Below the pieces are notes generated by a model. The model had not been told where the DNA came from and ran no database searches. It saw only the letters and a list, made by a program, of their open reading frames with translations. From assembly GCF_035013165.1 (NCBI RefSeq), contig NZ_JAYGJQ010000004.1, forward strand, positions 1-48,820: a stretch of 48,820 nt of DNA, in the 5' to 3' direction. The stretch is from Bacteriovorax sp. PP10 (lineage in GTDB: Bacteria > Bdellovibrionota > Bacteriovoracia > Bacteriovoracales > Bacteriovoracaceae). Shown here piece after piece: positions 33,944-43,402 of this stretch. The stretch's first letter is position 1, and every line of letters begins with the position of its first letter. Made by a program: the position numbers and the translations under genes.

Positions 33944-35313
33944 ATAAGGAACTGAACACGACTCCAGCTGCTTCTCACATCGTTATGCCTAAACTCCCTA
34001 TCAAGGGATTTTCAAAATTAAGTAAACTTGAAAAAATTGATTTCTTAGTTGAGAATTATTTTTCAAATACAGAAACAGCAAGAGTGATGCTTAAAAAATT
34101 CTGGCACTCAGATGAAAATATCCAAAAGACAATCGACGAATTTTCAGAAAATACATTAACAAATTTTATCCTGCCTCTGGGAGTTGTTCCCAACGTCATG
34201 ATCAACGGAAACCTTTACTGTGTACCGATGGTTATTGAAGAGAGCTCAGTAGTCGCAGCGTCTGCAAAGGCCGCAAACTTCTGGTTAACTCGCGGTGGAT
34301 TTAAAGCTGAAATTATCGGAATGAAAAAAGTTGGTCAGGTTCACTTCATCTGGAATGGAGAGACGGGAAAACTTCAGGATCTATTTCTTTCAAAGAAAGC
34401 AGAGCTTCTGGAAAGTGTTGCTGCGATCACAGCTAATATGGAAAAACGTGGTGGAGGGATTTTAGACCTTCGCCTGGTAGATAGAACAAAAGACGAGCCT
34501 GGTTATTATCAGCTTCTAGGTGAGTTCGATACAAGAGATGCGATGGGGGCCAACTTCATCAATTCAATCCTTGAGACTCTAGGTCACAAGTGGAAAGAAA
34601 TGGTAATGAACGCAGAATCTTTTTCAGACGCTGAAAAAGAACTTCAAGTGATCATGGCGATTCTTTCTAACTACACGCCAGAGTGTCGTGTAAGAGCTTC
34701 TGTTGAGTGCCGTGTTCAGGATCTCGAGGAAGCAGGTCTTGGAATGTCAGCGTCCGAGTTTGCTGCCAAGTTTACTCGTGCCGTTCGTATTTCAAGAATT
34801 GATGTAACGAGAGCGACAACTCACAATAAAGGAATCTTCAACGGAATTGATGCTGTCGTGTTAGCGACAGGAAACGACTTCCGCGCTGTAGAAGCTTGTG
34901 GGCATGCTTATGCTGCTCGCGATGGACAATACAGAGGACTGAGCGAAGCTTCTGTTGCTGATGGAATTTTTAAATTCAGTTTAGAGATACCTTTAGCGAT
35001 TGGATCAGTAGGTGGATTAACTTCACTTCACCCAATGGCAAAACTTTCTCTTGATATGTTAGGGCGCCCAGGAGCTTCGGAGTTGATGCAAATTGTAGCA
35101 ACGATCGGCCTTGCTCAGAATTTTGGGGCCGTAAGATCGCTTGTGACTTCTGGAATCCAAAAAGGACATATGAAAATGCACTTGATGAATATATTAAATC
35201 ATCTTGAGGCCAATAGTGCTGAAGTTGAAAGAGCAAAAGTTCACTTTGAAAATGAAGTGATCTCTTTCAAGTCTGTTCGTGAGTATATTGCTAGTTTAAG
35301 AAATTACGTTTAG
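33940..35313 (+). CDS. mvaA: HMG-CoA reductase (class II-like)
   Basis: 457 residues. Motifs: FILPLGVVPNVMINGN, the catalytic Glu in VIEESSVVAAS, DAMGANFIN, the catalytic Lys in HNKGIFNGID, the catalytic Asp in ATGNDFRAVEA, GSVGGLTSLHP, and the C-terminal His of KGHMKMHL. It reduces HMG-CoA to mevalonate, committing carbon to isoprenoids. Coupled to fni by ATGA and followed after 2 bp by the GHMP kinase. HMG-CoA synthase is not encoded in this window. Confidence 0.95.
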   Translation: MNKELNTTPAASHIVMPKLPIKGFSKLSKLEKIDFLVENYFSNTETARVMLKKFWHSDENIQKTIDEFSENTLTNFILPLGVVPNVMINGNLYCVPMVIEESSVVAASAKAANFWLTRGGFKAEIIGMKKVGQVHFIWNGETGKLQDLFLSKKAELLESVAAITANMEKRGGGILDLRLVDRTKDEPGYYQLLGEFDTRDAMGANFINSILETLGHKWKEMVMNAESFSDAEKELQVIMAILSNYTPECRVRASVECRVQDLEEAGLGMSASEFAAKFTRAVRISRIDVTRATTHNKGIFNGIDAVVLATGNDFRAVEACGHAYAARDGQYRGLSEASVADGIFKFSLEIPLAIGSVGGLTSLHPMAKLSLDMLGRPGASELMQIVATIGLAQNFGAVRSLVTSGIQKGHMKMHLMNILNHLEANSAEVERAKVHFENEVISFKSVREYIASLRNYV

Positions 35314-35315
35314 GG

Positions 35316-36365
35316 ATGAAAATGAATCAAATTAACTTAGGCCAAATCAACAGTGAACTTAAAAAGTCTTGTCCTGAAAAGGATCAGTACTATTTCGGTC
35401 ACGGGAAACTACTCCTTACAGGTGAGTATTTCGTATTGGACGGGGCCCTTGCTCTTGCACTACCAACAAAAGTTGGGCAGTCACTGTCTGTTAAATATTC
35501 TCCGTCATTCTCACCGACACTTCATTGGAAGTCTTACGATGTGAACGGAAATGTATGGTTCGATTCTCAGTTTGAATTCTGGCACTTTAAGTGTCTGGAT
35601 GAAAACCCTTCTGAAGAAGCGCTATTTTTGCAAAAGATTCTTCAACAAGTAAGAAAACAAAATTCTCATTTCCTTAGAGACAACGTCGACGTTAAAGTTG
35701 AGACTCGTCTTGGATTCCCGATGACATGGGGATTGGGAAGTAGTTCATCACTGATCTATAACATCGCTCAGTGGGCCTATATTTCGCCGTTTGAGCTTTT
35801 ATTTAAGACTATCGGTGGATCTGGGTATGATATCGCTTGTGCTCAGTCAGATGGGCCAATTGCTTATAAAAAAGTTTCAAGCGGGCCGTCGTTCTCACCA
35901 ATTTATTTTTCTCCAAGCTTTAAGAACAATCTTTATTTCGTCTATCTTGGGAAAAAACAAAACTCACGTGAAGCTGTTAAGGAATATCAAAAGAAGAGAC
36001 CAATTGATCCGGCCATGCTTGCGAAGGTCACTGAGCTGACTCAGGAATTTTTAAACGCTCAGACCTTAAAACAATTCCAGTCACTGATTATTTCTCACGA
36101 AGACATCATCGGACAGAATCTTGATATGCAACCAGTGAAAGAAATGCTTTTCCCTGACTTTCCGGGAGCGATCAAGTCGCTTGGGGCATGGGGTGGAGAC
36201 TTTGTTATGGTCGCAACTGAAAATGATTTTGATTTTGTAAGGTCTTATTTCGCAGGAAAAGGACTCGATACAGTTTATAGATACAATGATCTTATTTCTG
36301 ACCCAATTGAAGCTCAGTCTAAAGATACAGTTAAAATGGGATTTTCTAACCATTTGCTTCACTAG
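35316..36365 (+). CDS. GHMP-family kinase, phosphomevalonate kinase candidate
   Basis: 349 residues. N-terminal GKLLLTGEYFVLDGALALALP, the ATP-binding GHMP loop PMTWGLGSSSSLI near 138-150, and SGYDIACAQSDGPIAY near 170. The GYDIACA signature marks a GHMP branch found in Bacteroidetes-like mevalonate clusters. Since the fifth gene of the operon is the better mevalonate kinase, this one most likely adds the second phosphate (mevalonate-5-phosphate to diphosphate). The two kinase assignments could be exchanged. Confidence 0.75.
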   Translation: MKMNQINLGQINSELKKSCPEKDQYYFGHGKLLLTGEYFVLDGALALALPTKVGQSLSVKYSPSFSPTLHWKSYDVNGNVWFDSQFEFWHFKCLDENPSEEALFLQKILQQVRKQNSHFLRDNVDVKVETRLGFPMTWGLGSSSSLIYNIAQWAYISPFELLFKTIGGSGYDIACAQSDGPIAYKKVSSGPSFSPIYFSPSFKNNLYFVYLGKKQNSREAVKEYQKKRPIDPAMLAKVTELTQEFLNAQTLKQFQSLIISHEDIIGQNLDMQPVKEMLFPDFPGAIKSLGAWGGDFVMVATENDFDFVRSYFAGKGLDTVYRYNDLISDPIEAQSKDTVKMGFSNHLLH

Positions 36366-36373
36366 GATTTATT

Positions 36374-37408
36374 TTGGATACGTTTAAAGCTTCTTGGACA
36401 TCACCATCGAATATTGCTCTGGTTAAATACTGGGGCAAGTACCCGGTACAAATTCCGGCCAACCCATCGGTTAGTTTCACACTTTCAAAATCACTTTCAA
36501 AGTTGTCGATCATTGCTGAGCCTGACTCATCAAAAGAGATCAACGTTGATTTTTATTTTGAAAATGAATTGAATGAAAAATTCAAAGTGAAGATTGTAAA
36601 ATTTTTAAGCACGAAGCTTGAGCGCTTTCCATGGTTACTTGATTTTCATTTAATCATTCACTCTGAAAATACATTTCCACATTCATCGGGGATTGCTTCA
36701 TCGGCGTCTTCAATGTCGGCACTTAACCTGGCCCTTCTTTCACTGGATCAGGATATAACAGGCCATAAACCTCAGGCCGAGGACTTCTTTAAAGAAGCTT
36801 CGGATCTATCACGCCAGGCCTCTGGGTCTGCTGGAAGATCGGTTTATCCAATGCTGGCGACGTGGGGAGAGATTGATTCAATCATGGACTCGAGTAATTT
36901 TTATGCTCGTCCGGTTGATAAAAAAGATGTGGATCCTATTTTTCATAATTACTGTGACTCAATTATTATCGTTGATGCCGGTGAAAAATCAGTTTCAAGC
37001 AGAGCAGGTCATACCTTAATGGAGACTCATCCATTTGCGGAACAAAGATACGCTCGCGCACGTTTTAACCTGGCACGACTGCTGGTTGCTATGAAAGACG
37101 GCGATATGAAAACTTTCATCGAGGTTGTTGAGGAAGAGGCCCTTATGCTTCACTCAATGATGATGACTTCAATCCCTAGTTATATTTTATTGAAGCCAGA
37201 GTCTCTGATGTTAATTGAAAAAATAAAAGAATTTAGGAATGTTCAAAAGATTCCGGTTTGTTTTACAATCGACGCCGGCCCGAACATCCATTTGCTTTAC
37301 CCAGCTGAGCATAAAGCTGCTGTACAAGCATGGCTAGCTTCTGATTTTGGGCAGTTTAAAGTTATCCACGATGAAGTAGGTAATGGCCCAGAACATTTAA
37401 AGGATTAA
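36374..37408 (+). CDS. mvaD: Diphosphomevalonate decarboxylase
   Basis: 344 residues from a TTG start with AGGA seven bases upstream; the next codons give the conserved beginning ASWTSPSNIALVKYWGK, so the TTG is credible and no ATG fits better. Further motifs: NPSVSFTLS, the ATP loop HSSGIASSASSMSALN, the ASGSAGRSVYPML region (often SGSACRS) and the catalytic Asp in TIDAGPNIHLLYP. It decarboxylates mevalonate diphosphate to IPP with ATP. It follows the GHMP kinase by 8 bp. Confidence 0.95.
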   Translation: MDTFKASWTSPSNIALVKYWGKYPVQIPANPSVSFTLSKSLSKLSIIAEPDSSKEINVDFYFENELNEKFKVKIVKFLSTKLERFPWLLDFHLIIHSENTFPHSSGIASSASSMSALNLALLSLDQDITGHKPQAEDFFKEASDLSRQASGSAGRSVYPMLATWGEIDSIMDSSNFYARPVDKKDVDPIFHNYCDSIIIVDAGEKSVSSRAGHTLMETHPFAEQRYARARFNLARLLVAMKDGDMKTFIEVVEEEALMLHSMMMTSIPSYILLKPESLMLIEKIKEFRNVQKIPVCFTIDAGPNIHLLYPAEHKAAVQAWLASDFGQFKVIHDEVGNGPEHLKD

Positions 37409-37414
37409 GCATTA

Positions 37415-38332
37415 ATGGCCGGTACAATCGATAAAAAATTCTATTCCAAAGTTCTTCTGTTTGGTGAATACAGCGTGATTCAACATTCAATGGGGCTTTG
37501 TATTCCGTATACATTGTTTGATGGTAAATTAACTTTCAGAAGAGACAATACGGCCGTGATTGATCCTGAGTTAAAAGCGTTCTCGCTTTTTATTAAACAG
37601 TTGATCGACAATAATCAATTAACTTACCAATTCGATATCACTTCATTTGAGTTTGATATTTCTCAAGGACTCTTCTTTGATTCGACAATCCCACAAGGGT
37701 ACGGCGTCGGAAGTTCTGGGGCCCTTGTAGCAGCGGTTTTTGACCGTTATGAACAGGAAAACCATACGAACCTTGATATCAGTAAGCTGAAGAAAATCTT
37801 CGCTCAATTAGAGTCTCACTTCCACGGCGCAAGCTCTGGAGTGGATCCACTGATTAGTTATTTAAATTCTCCGATTTTAATTAAGAGTAAAAATGAACTT
37901 GGTTCTGTGACGATTCCATCTTTTCCAAAAGGGAAGGGCGGGATTTTTCTTTTAAATACTAAACGCTCAAGAAAAACTGAGCCGCTGGTGAATTTATTCT
38001 TAGAGAAAGTCACAAACGATAAATTTGATGAAGTTTGTGAATCAGAATTAAAACCTATCACTAACGACTGTATCAAAAACTTCCTGGAAGCAGACACGAC
38101 ATCTCTTCTGGTGAATTTCAAAAAACTCTCTGAATTCCAATTTGAGCATCTCTCGCCGATGATCCCAAAACTTTACCGCGACCTGTGGATTGAAGGGATT
38201 AACACTGACGACTACTTCTTGAAGTTGTGTGGTGCTGGTGGCGGAGGATTTCTAATGGGGATTACTCGTGACTTCCAAAAAGTGAAGCAGGTTTTATCTG
38301 CTCATGAAATCAGACTTCTTCTTAGTTTCTAA
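37415..38332 (+). CDS. mvk: Mevalonate kinase
   Basis: 305 residues, typical length. Start KVLLFGEYSVIQHSMGLCIP (the GE-H/Y-x-V motif), ATP loop IPQGYGVGSSGALVAAVF near 91-108, the mevalonate-kinase signature HFHGASSGVDPLISY with catalytic Asp, and motif III KLCGAGGGGFLMG near 273-285. It phosphorylates mevalonate to mevalonate-5-phosphate. Last gene of the operon, 6 bp after mvaD. Confidence 0.88.
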   Translation: MAGTIDKKFYSKVLLFGEYSVIQHSMGLCIPYTLFDGKLTFRRDNTAVIDPELKAFSLFIKQLIDNNQLTYQFDITSFEFDISQGLFFDSTIPQGYGVGSSGALVAAVFDRYEQENHTNLDISKLKKIFAQLESHFHGASSGVDPLISYLNSPILIKSKNELGSVTIPSFPKGKGGIFLLNTKRSRKTEPLVNLFLEKVTNDKFDEVCESELKPITNDCIKNFLEADTTSLLVNFKKLSEFQFEHLSPMIPKLYRDLWIEGINTDDYFLKLCGAGGGGFLMGITRDFQKVKQVLSAHEIRLLLSF

Positions 38333-38352
38333 ATTTTTTTATTAAGAAAAAG

Positions 38353-38404
38353 GCGCCGAAAGGGGTTGGAGGGTTTATCAAAAGAATAACCGTCCTTTCG
38401 GCGC
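38353..38404 (-). terminator. Long hairpin terminator between mevalonate operon and crotonase gene
   Basis: 11-bp arms GCGCCGAAAGG (38353-38363) and CCTTTCGGCGC (38394-38404), extended inside by GGTT and AACC. On the minus strand it is followed by CCTTTTTC, giving a T-run for the crotonase gene; on the plus strand it can end the mevalonate operon less strongly. Confidence 0.75.
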
Positions 38405-38419
38405 ATGAAAAATTATCTA

Positions 38420-39211
38420 TTAGCCTTCTTGCTGCAATTTTTCTTTAAACTCAGTATGAGTCATAAAAGGATTTGTTTGAGTGTAGTCAGACGTCGCTGC
38501 AGTTGCATTGAAGATCTTTCTTTCTACTTCTATTTTCGGATTGATATCGTGAGTGAAGTTATCACTTAGAATTCCGCGTTTTGCCTGCATACGAGCGACT
38601 GGTGCCTGAGCGTAGATCTGTTTTAAAAGATCGTTGGCAACCACAGTTGTATCGCAGTATCCACCCAGCATATTCATCGTTGTAACGTTGAATTCACTTC
38701 CTGATAAAAGAAGAGATCTCATGACGTTTTGATTGATATACGGAGCAAGGAAAGAGAACACTCCACAGGTAGGAGTCAGTCCTTGTGTCAGGTGATCAAA
38801 AGAGAACACAGCGTTTTCTTTTGCCATTCTAATATCAGCAGCAAGAGCAAGCTCAAGACCGATACCACGAGCACTGGTCTTTAAATCCATGATCACTGTC
38901 TGAGGCAGACAGAAAATAGATTGAGAGATCGTAGAGAGTTTTTGAAGAATTTTTTTAAGTTTATCTTCTGGAAGAGTTTTTAGTTCTTCAGGGTCGATTC
39001 CCTGAATGAAGTGATCACCGTACACAGTGATGTAAAGAGATTGAACTTCCGGATGGCTTGCACACCAAGCGAGAATTGATTCCAGCTCGAAAAGAGTTTC
39101 AAAATTAATGAATTTCTTTCTGAATTTAATTTCCAGGGACTTTGAATCTGTGATCAGAGTCGTCGCGATTGTGTTGTAACTGAAAATGGGAATTCGTGTG
39201 AGTGCTTTCAT
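38420..39211 (-). CDS. Enoyl-CoA hydratase/isomerase (crotonase) family protein
   Basis: 263 residues. Crotonase-fold features: YITVYGDHFIQGIDPEEL (oxyanion hole region I), MDLKTSARGIGLELALAADIRMA (region II, with a well kept A-A-D-I-R-M), then FSFDHLTQGLTPTCGVFSFL. The two catalytic Glu positions of ECH are not obvious; His and Thr appear at the second, so the reaction may be isomerase- or decarboxylase-like. AAGGAAGG precedes the ATG. It is convergent with the mevalonate operon. Confidence 0.82.
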   Translation of the reverse strand: MKALTRIPIFSYNTIATTLITDSKSLEIKFRKKFINFETLFELESILAWCASHPEVQSLYITVYGDHFIQGIDPEELKTLPEDKLKKILQKLSTISQSIFCLPQTVIMDLKTSARGIGLELALAADIRMAKENAVFSFDHLTQGLTPTCGVFSFLAPYINQNVMRSLLLSGSEFNVTTMNMLGGYCDTTVVANDLLKQIYAQAPVARMQAKRGILSDNFTHDINPKIEVERKIFNATAATSDYTQTNPFMTHTEFKEKLQQEG

Positions 39212-39434
39212 TAACCTTCCTTGGTAACTAACACTGTTTATGGATCGTCTTTTTTTTACGATTGAGAATCATTCTCTCTCGTACTTCTATTCTTCCAAAA
39301 ATTGAAAATGTATGTCAAAGCCCATTTGTGAAAAGTTCCACTATTTTTGTAATTCTTTTTGTTTTTTAAGCTTAATCACGACTTAGGGTACCTGATTAAA
39401 CCTGTAGGGTTTACAAAGTAGTCTGAAGTCAGTC

Positions 39435-40652
39435 CTAATCTACTAATAAATTGATGGCCCCGACTCTTTTTAGGATGACAGCACCTTTATATTCAACGAT
39501 GAGGTTGAGCTTAATTTCTTTTTTTCCAGTGCGGGTGAATTTGTAATCAAAGCGCAGGTTGTTCACTCCTGAAGCAGCTGCAAGAGTTTGCACGTAAGGG
39601 GGAGTTGTGACCTTGATATAGGCCGCGCTGAAAGTCTCAGGCTCTAATCTGATTTTATATTCACCAGGAAGGTGATTGTCGTAGTCGATAAAGATATGTC
39701 CGGCCTGCAGGCCACCAATTAGTTTTTTTGCTTTTACTTTTTGTTCGTATTTCGCAAAGACTGAATTGTTAATTTCATTGAACCAGCACTTAGGTCTTTT
39801 ATCAACTTGAACAAGTTGTCCATCAACGGTTTCTGTACATTTAAAATCAGTTGTTAATTTAGCACCCAGAATTTTTTCTTCAAATGTAACTGAAGAGTCT
39901 TCCAGTTCACAAAGGGATCCAGCTAAGAATGTATCAAGTCTACATTGAGCAAGTGGGTGGAGTTGGTCGGTGACATCCAGGACATGCTTATCAGGAGTTT
40001 CAAAGCGAGGTTGTTTTCCTTCTGTTTGTAATCCCAAGAATGAAGCAAGCGAGTATCCGGCCATAGTTGTTCTATAACAAACTTTTTGAGCAGCAATATC
40101 GTTTTCATATTTTTTCGAACACTGGTCTCTCACGAATCCATTAGACATCACAACTTCTTCTGGGAATTCAGTGAAGTATTTTTTTGCACAAACTGTAGAG
40201 GCCCAATAATCGGCCTGCCCTTCTGCTGAAGTTTCTTCTCCAAGCTTAAAAGGAGCTCCTCCAAGAAGGTGACCTAGTTCATGACAGACAGTCATGATGA
40301 AGCCATCATCAGTGACTCGTTTGTCTCTATATAAAGCGCCATGGAAAACGATTTTCCAATTTGAGCTATTTTTAGCAGCATAAGCATTGAGGTCAGTTGA
40401 TTCCCATAAAAATTCTGTTTTAAGGTTGCCGCCTAATTCTTTAATGGTGTCGGCGTATAAAGAAACAATGCGGTTGGTGAACTTTTCAAACTTCTCAGGA
40501 GTCTTGCTTGTGTTATAAAAGTCGCCATAGGTAACAGTTTCTCTAACTTTGTTTGATGGAGGTTTTATTCCAGCAAACAAGTTACAGTTATTCGTATGGG
40601 CGCTAAGGACCGTGGAAAATGTCAGGCATGTAAGCACAATAATTTTTTTCAC
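39435..40652 (-). CDS. Secreted HExxH zinc-peptidase candidate (paralogue 1)
   Basis: 405 residues from a GTG behind AAGGATC. Signal peptide KKIIVLTCLTFSTVLSA. The catalytic site is HELGH at 124-128, with a third ligand probably Glu144 in SAEGQADYWAS, a gluzincin/M48-like layout with 16 residues between. Family-specific landmarks follow: HPLAQCRLDTFLAGSLC, RPKCWFNE, then a C-terminal beta domain (NHLPGEYKIRLEP). Paired Cys suggest periplasmic or extracellular folding. It lies 15 bp after paralogue 2. The fold is clear; substrate is unknown. Confidence 0.8.
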   Translation of the reverse strand: MKKIIVLTCLTFSTVLSAHTNNCNLFAGIKPPSNKVRETVTYGDFYNTSKTPEKFEKFTNRIVSLYADTIKELGGNLKTEFLWESTDLNAYAAKNSSNWKIVFHGALYRDKRVTDDGFIMTVCHELGHLLGGAPFKLGEETSAEGQADYWASTVCAKKYFTEFPEEVVMSNGFVRDQCSKKYENDIAAQKVCYRTTMAGYSLASFLGLQTEGKQPRFETPDKHVLDVTDQLHPLAQCRLDTFLAGSLCELEDSSVTFEEKILGAKLTTDFKCTETVDGQLVQVDKRPKCWFNEINNSVFAKYEQKVKAKKLIGGLQAGHIFIDYDNHLPGEYKIRLEPETFSAAYIKVTTPPYVQTLAAASGVNNLRFDYKFTRTGKKEIKLNLIVEYKGAVILKRVGAINLLVD

Positions 40653-40667
40653 GATCCTTATCCCTTA

Positions 40668-41927
40668 TTAAAATGCCAAGAATGATTTAGCTTTTATTTC
40701 AAGAATGTCATCTTTGGCAGAAATCACCTGACCTTGATAAGTCACTTCAACCAGAATTTTTAGTTTTGCATTAGTCTTTTTAGTAAAAGAGTACGCAAAC
40801 TCATTCTTGGTATCACTTGAAGCAGTAAGATTTACAATGTATTCTGGATTAGCAATTACAATTGATTCTTTTGTAACTTTATCCATTGGGATAAGGCGAA
40901 TCTTATACTCACCAGGCAAGTGGTTAAAGTATAGAATGGTAATCGGTTGGTTTTTAGCAAGAGTTCTAAATTTTTGAGAGACAACTTTTGTATCAGTAAA
41001 ACCATAAATATTATTAGTCTTTTCATTGAACCAGCATTTCGGGCGCTTCTCAACTTTTGTCTCAACGCCATTTGATCTGTCATTACAAAGAAAGTCTGTC
41101 GTCAGTTTAGACTTATCTGTTTTCTCATCAAAATTAAATGATGTATCATCCAGCTCGCACAGGGCCCCTTGTGCATATGTATCTAAGCGGCACTGAGCTT
41201 CAGGGTGAAGTTGAGCTGTATAAGAAAGCTCTGCTCGAGTTGGTGATTCGAGATCAGGGGCTTCGGTAGCGCCTGCCTTTGCAAGCATCTTTGCCATTCC
41301 TTCTCCAGCAAGAAAAGATCTATAGCAAATATTCGTGGCCTCTTCGTCACCATAATATTGGATATCACATGCATACTTTGGATAACCTTCTTGCATGTAA
41401 ACAGTTTCTGGAAATTCTTTAAAGTATCTTTTTATACAAACAGCTGATGCCCAGAAATCTGCCTGGCCTTCAATTGATATTTGCCCGGAAGTCCCATTTT
41501 TATAAGGAGCTCCACCAATAAGGTGACCAACTTCATGACAAGCAGCAAGTGCTAAACCATCATCTGTAACATTCTTTTCTCTATAGAGACCACCAGTGAA
41601 ATTCACTTCCCATACGAATAGACCTTTTTGGGCATAAGCATTTACAACATCAGATTTCCAATCGTGTACAATTTTAAATTCAATGTTTTCGTTTCTTTCT
41701 CTGATCGTTCCAGAATATAAAGCAGCTACTCTTGTAGTAATTCTTTTAAATTTCTCTTCAGTTTTATTGGGATCAACGATAACGATTTTTTCTTCTTTCT
41801 TTTTCTTTTTGAAGGATTCAAATAGTTCACAGTCTTGATGTTTATCAGTTTGTAGAGGTCCAATATGAGCGTAAGCATTTAGTGTCGCTGTCAAAGTTAA
41901 ACAAGCAGTCAGTAGAGTCTTTTTCAC
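40668..41927 (-). CDS. Secreted HExxH zinc-peptidase candidate (paralogue 2)
   Basis: 419 residues from a GTG with AGGA five bases upstream (41927); an ATG six codons earlier has no ribosome site. Signal peptide KKTLLTACLTLTATLNAYA. Catalytic CHEVGHLIGGAP and the EGQADFWAS third-ligand segment are kept, as are HPEAQCRLDTYAQGALC, RPKCWFNE and FNHLPGEYKIRLIP. A Lys-rich stretch (FKKKKKEEK) follows the signal peptide. Shared landmarks with paralogues 1 and 3 point to a lineage-specific family. It heads the two-gene unit with paralogue 1. Confidence 0.8.
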   Translation of the reverse strand: MKKTLLTACLTLTATLNAYAHIGPLQTDKHQDCELFESFKKKKKEEKIVIVDPNKTEEKFKRITTRVAALYSGTIRERNENIEFKIVHDWKSDVVNAYAQKGLFVWEVNFTGGLYREKNVTDDGLALAACHEVGHLIGGAPYKNGTSGQISIEGQADFWASAVCIKRYFKEFPETVYMQEGYPKYACDIQYYGDEEATNICYRSFLAGEGMAKMLAKAGATEAPDLESPTRAELSYTAQLHPEAQCRLDTYAQGALCELDDTSFNFDEKTDKSKLTTDFLCNDRSNGVETKVEKRPKCWFNEKTNNIYGFTDTKVVSQKFRTLAKNQPITILYFNHLPGEYKIRLIPMDKVTKESIVIANPEYIVNLTASSDTKNEFAYSFTKKTNAKLKILVEVTYQGQVISAKDDILEIKAKSFLAF

Positions 41928-42055
41928 TAGAATCCTCGCAAGCATAAGTTGTGCTCACCATTTTATAATGGATAGAAGTGTCTAGGGGGCGAGGGATATT
42001 TATTACATGTAGAGGATTTGAAAGGTGTTTAAAGTTTAGACAGAGGGGATTGAAA

Positions 42056-42085
42056 CCCACTCAATATCCAAGAGATACGAGTGGG
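42056..42085 (-). terminator. Terminator candidate after trxB
   Basis: CCCACTC (42056-42062) and GAGTGGG (42079-42085) around a 16-nt loop, followed on the minus strand by TTTCAAT. It lies 13 bp after the trxB stop. Confidence 0.55.
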
Positions 42086-42098
42086 CAATAGGTCTTAT

Positions 42099-43043
42099 TT
42101 ATGCGTTCTTTTTATCGTGTTCAGTTTCTAAAAATCTCTCAGCTCTGATCGCTGCCTGACATCCTGATCCCGCAGCTGAAATGGCCTGACGGTAGTATGG
42201 ATCTTGAACGTCACCACAAGCAAATACGCCTGGGATATTCGTGTCCGGGTGGAAGCCTGCTGTCTTGATATAACCGTGATCATCAAGAGTGATTTGGCCT
42301 TTTAAAAACTTTGTATTCGGCTCATGTCCAATACCTAAAAAGAAACCATCAGTTTTTCTATCTGTGACTTCGTTTGTTTGGTTATTGATAACTTTAAGTG
42401 CCGTTACACCTGTGTCGTCAAAGATAATTTCTTTAACTTCTGTGTTCCATACAACTTCAATTTTTGGATTTTTGAATGTTCTATCTTGCATTGGTTTACT
42501 TGCACGGAAATGATCTTTTCTGTGTACCAGGTAAACTTTTTCAGCAAAACGAGTTAAGAAGTTTGCTTCTTCAAGAGCTGTATCACCACCACCAACAACG
42601 TGAACAATTCTTCCTCTGTAGAAGAATCCATCACAAGTCGCGCATGCCGAAACACCCTTACCGATTAATTCCATTTCGTTTTTAAGGCCAAGATATTTTG
42701 CTGAAGCACCAGTTGAGATGATCACAGTTTCAGCTAAGAATTCTTTTCCGTTGTCACAAGTGATATGGAAAGGTCTTTTTGAAAAATTGATATCTGTTAC
42801 TTTTGCTGGAAGATATTCTGTTCCAAAACGTAGTGTTTGTTTTTTCATATGGGCCATTAGGTCTGGTCCCATAACTCCTTCCGGAAATCCCGGAAAGTTT
42901 TCTACGTCAGTAGTTGTTGTTAATTGTCCGCCCGGCTCGTGTCCTTCGATAACTAAAGGAGAGAGTCCTGCTCTTGAAGCATATAGTGCGGCCGTATATC
43001 CTGCAGGGCCTGAGCCCACGATAATGACTTGTCTTGTTTCCAT
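42099..43043 (-). CDS. trxB: Thioredoxin reductase
   Basis: 314 residues, standard TrxB length. FAD motif VGSGPAGYTAALYASRAG (10-27), GHEPGGQL, redox-active CATC (Cys134, Cys137) in SACATCDGFFYRG, the NADPH motif VGGGDTALEEA with HRK, and the C-terminal FACGDVQDPYYRQAISAAGSG. It transfers electrons from NADPH to thioredoxin. AGGA sits seven bases before the ATG. It follows the 74-residue gene by 19 bp. Confidence 0.97.
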   Translation of the reverse strand: METRQVIIVGSGPAGYTAALYASRAGLSPLVIEGHEPGGQLTTTTDVENFPGFPEGVMGPDLMAHMKKQTLRFGTEYLPAKVTDINFSKRPFHITCDNGKEFLAETVIISTGASAKYLGLKNEMELIGKGVSACATCDGFFYRGRIVHVVGGGDTALEEANFLTRFAEKVYLVHRKDHFRASKPMQDRTFKNPKIEVVWNTEVKEIIFDDTGVTALKVINNQTNEVTDRKTDGFFLGIGHEPNTKFLKGQITLDDHGYIKTAGFHPDTNIPGVFACGDVQDPYYRQAISAAGSGCQAAIRAERFLETEHDKKNA

Positions 43044-43062
43044 GCTAAATTCCTAAATTTTT

Positions 43063-43287
43063 TTACTCACCTAATAGTGAAGCTTTTAACTCAGCTGCAC
43101 TTTCTTCTTCGTTTTTGATCTTAACTTTGATTTCCAATGGACGGTCATCAAGCTCAGGATTCATTTGGTAGTAAGCACTTACAGTTGATAAATCTCCAGG
43201 TGATGGAGCTTCAGCAGTAGTTTTGAACTGCTCGCCTGTAACGTTACATTCGTATTTATAGATTTTTTTGATCTTTTTCTTGCTCAT
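43063..43287 (-). CDS. Small basic-start protein upstream of trxB
   Basis: 74 residues beginning MSKKKIKKIYKYECNVTGEQF, then a Pro/acidic part with YYQMNPELDDRP and a charged helix. The start resembles a small nucleic-acid- or metal-binding element with a single Cys. No family known. It is cotranscribed with trxB and has GAGG before the ATG. Confidence 0.6.
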   Translation of the reverse strand: MSKKKIKKIYKYECNVTGEQFKTTAEAPSPGDLSTVSAYYQMNPELDDRPLEIKVKIKNEEESAAELKASLLGE

Positions 43288-43402
43288 TTTGAGGCCTCTT
43301 CATTGGGAATTATTTACCTACAGTTATAGATAATTAATCGCGTTGAAGCAAGGATTTCCCTTCTGTGTGCGGGGCGTGATCAATGTTAAACTGTTAATTA
43401 AT

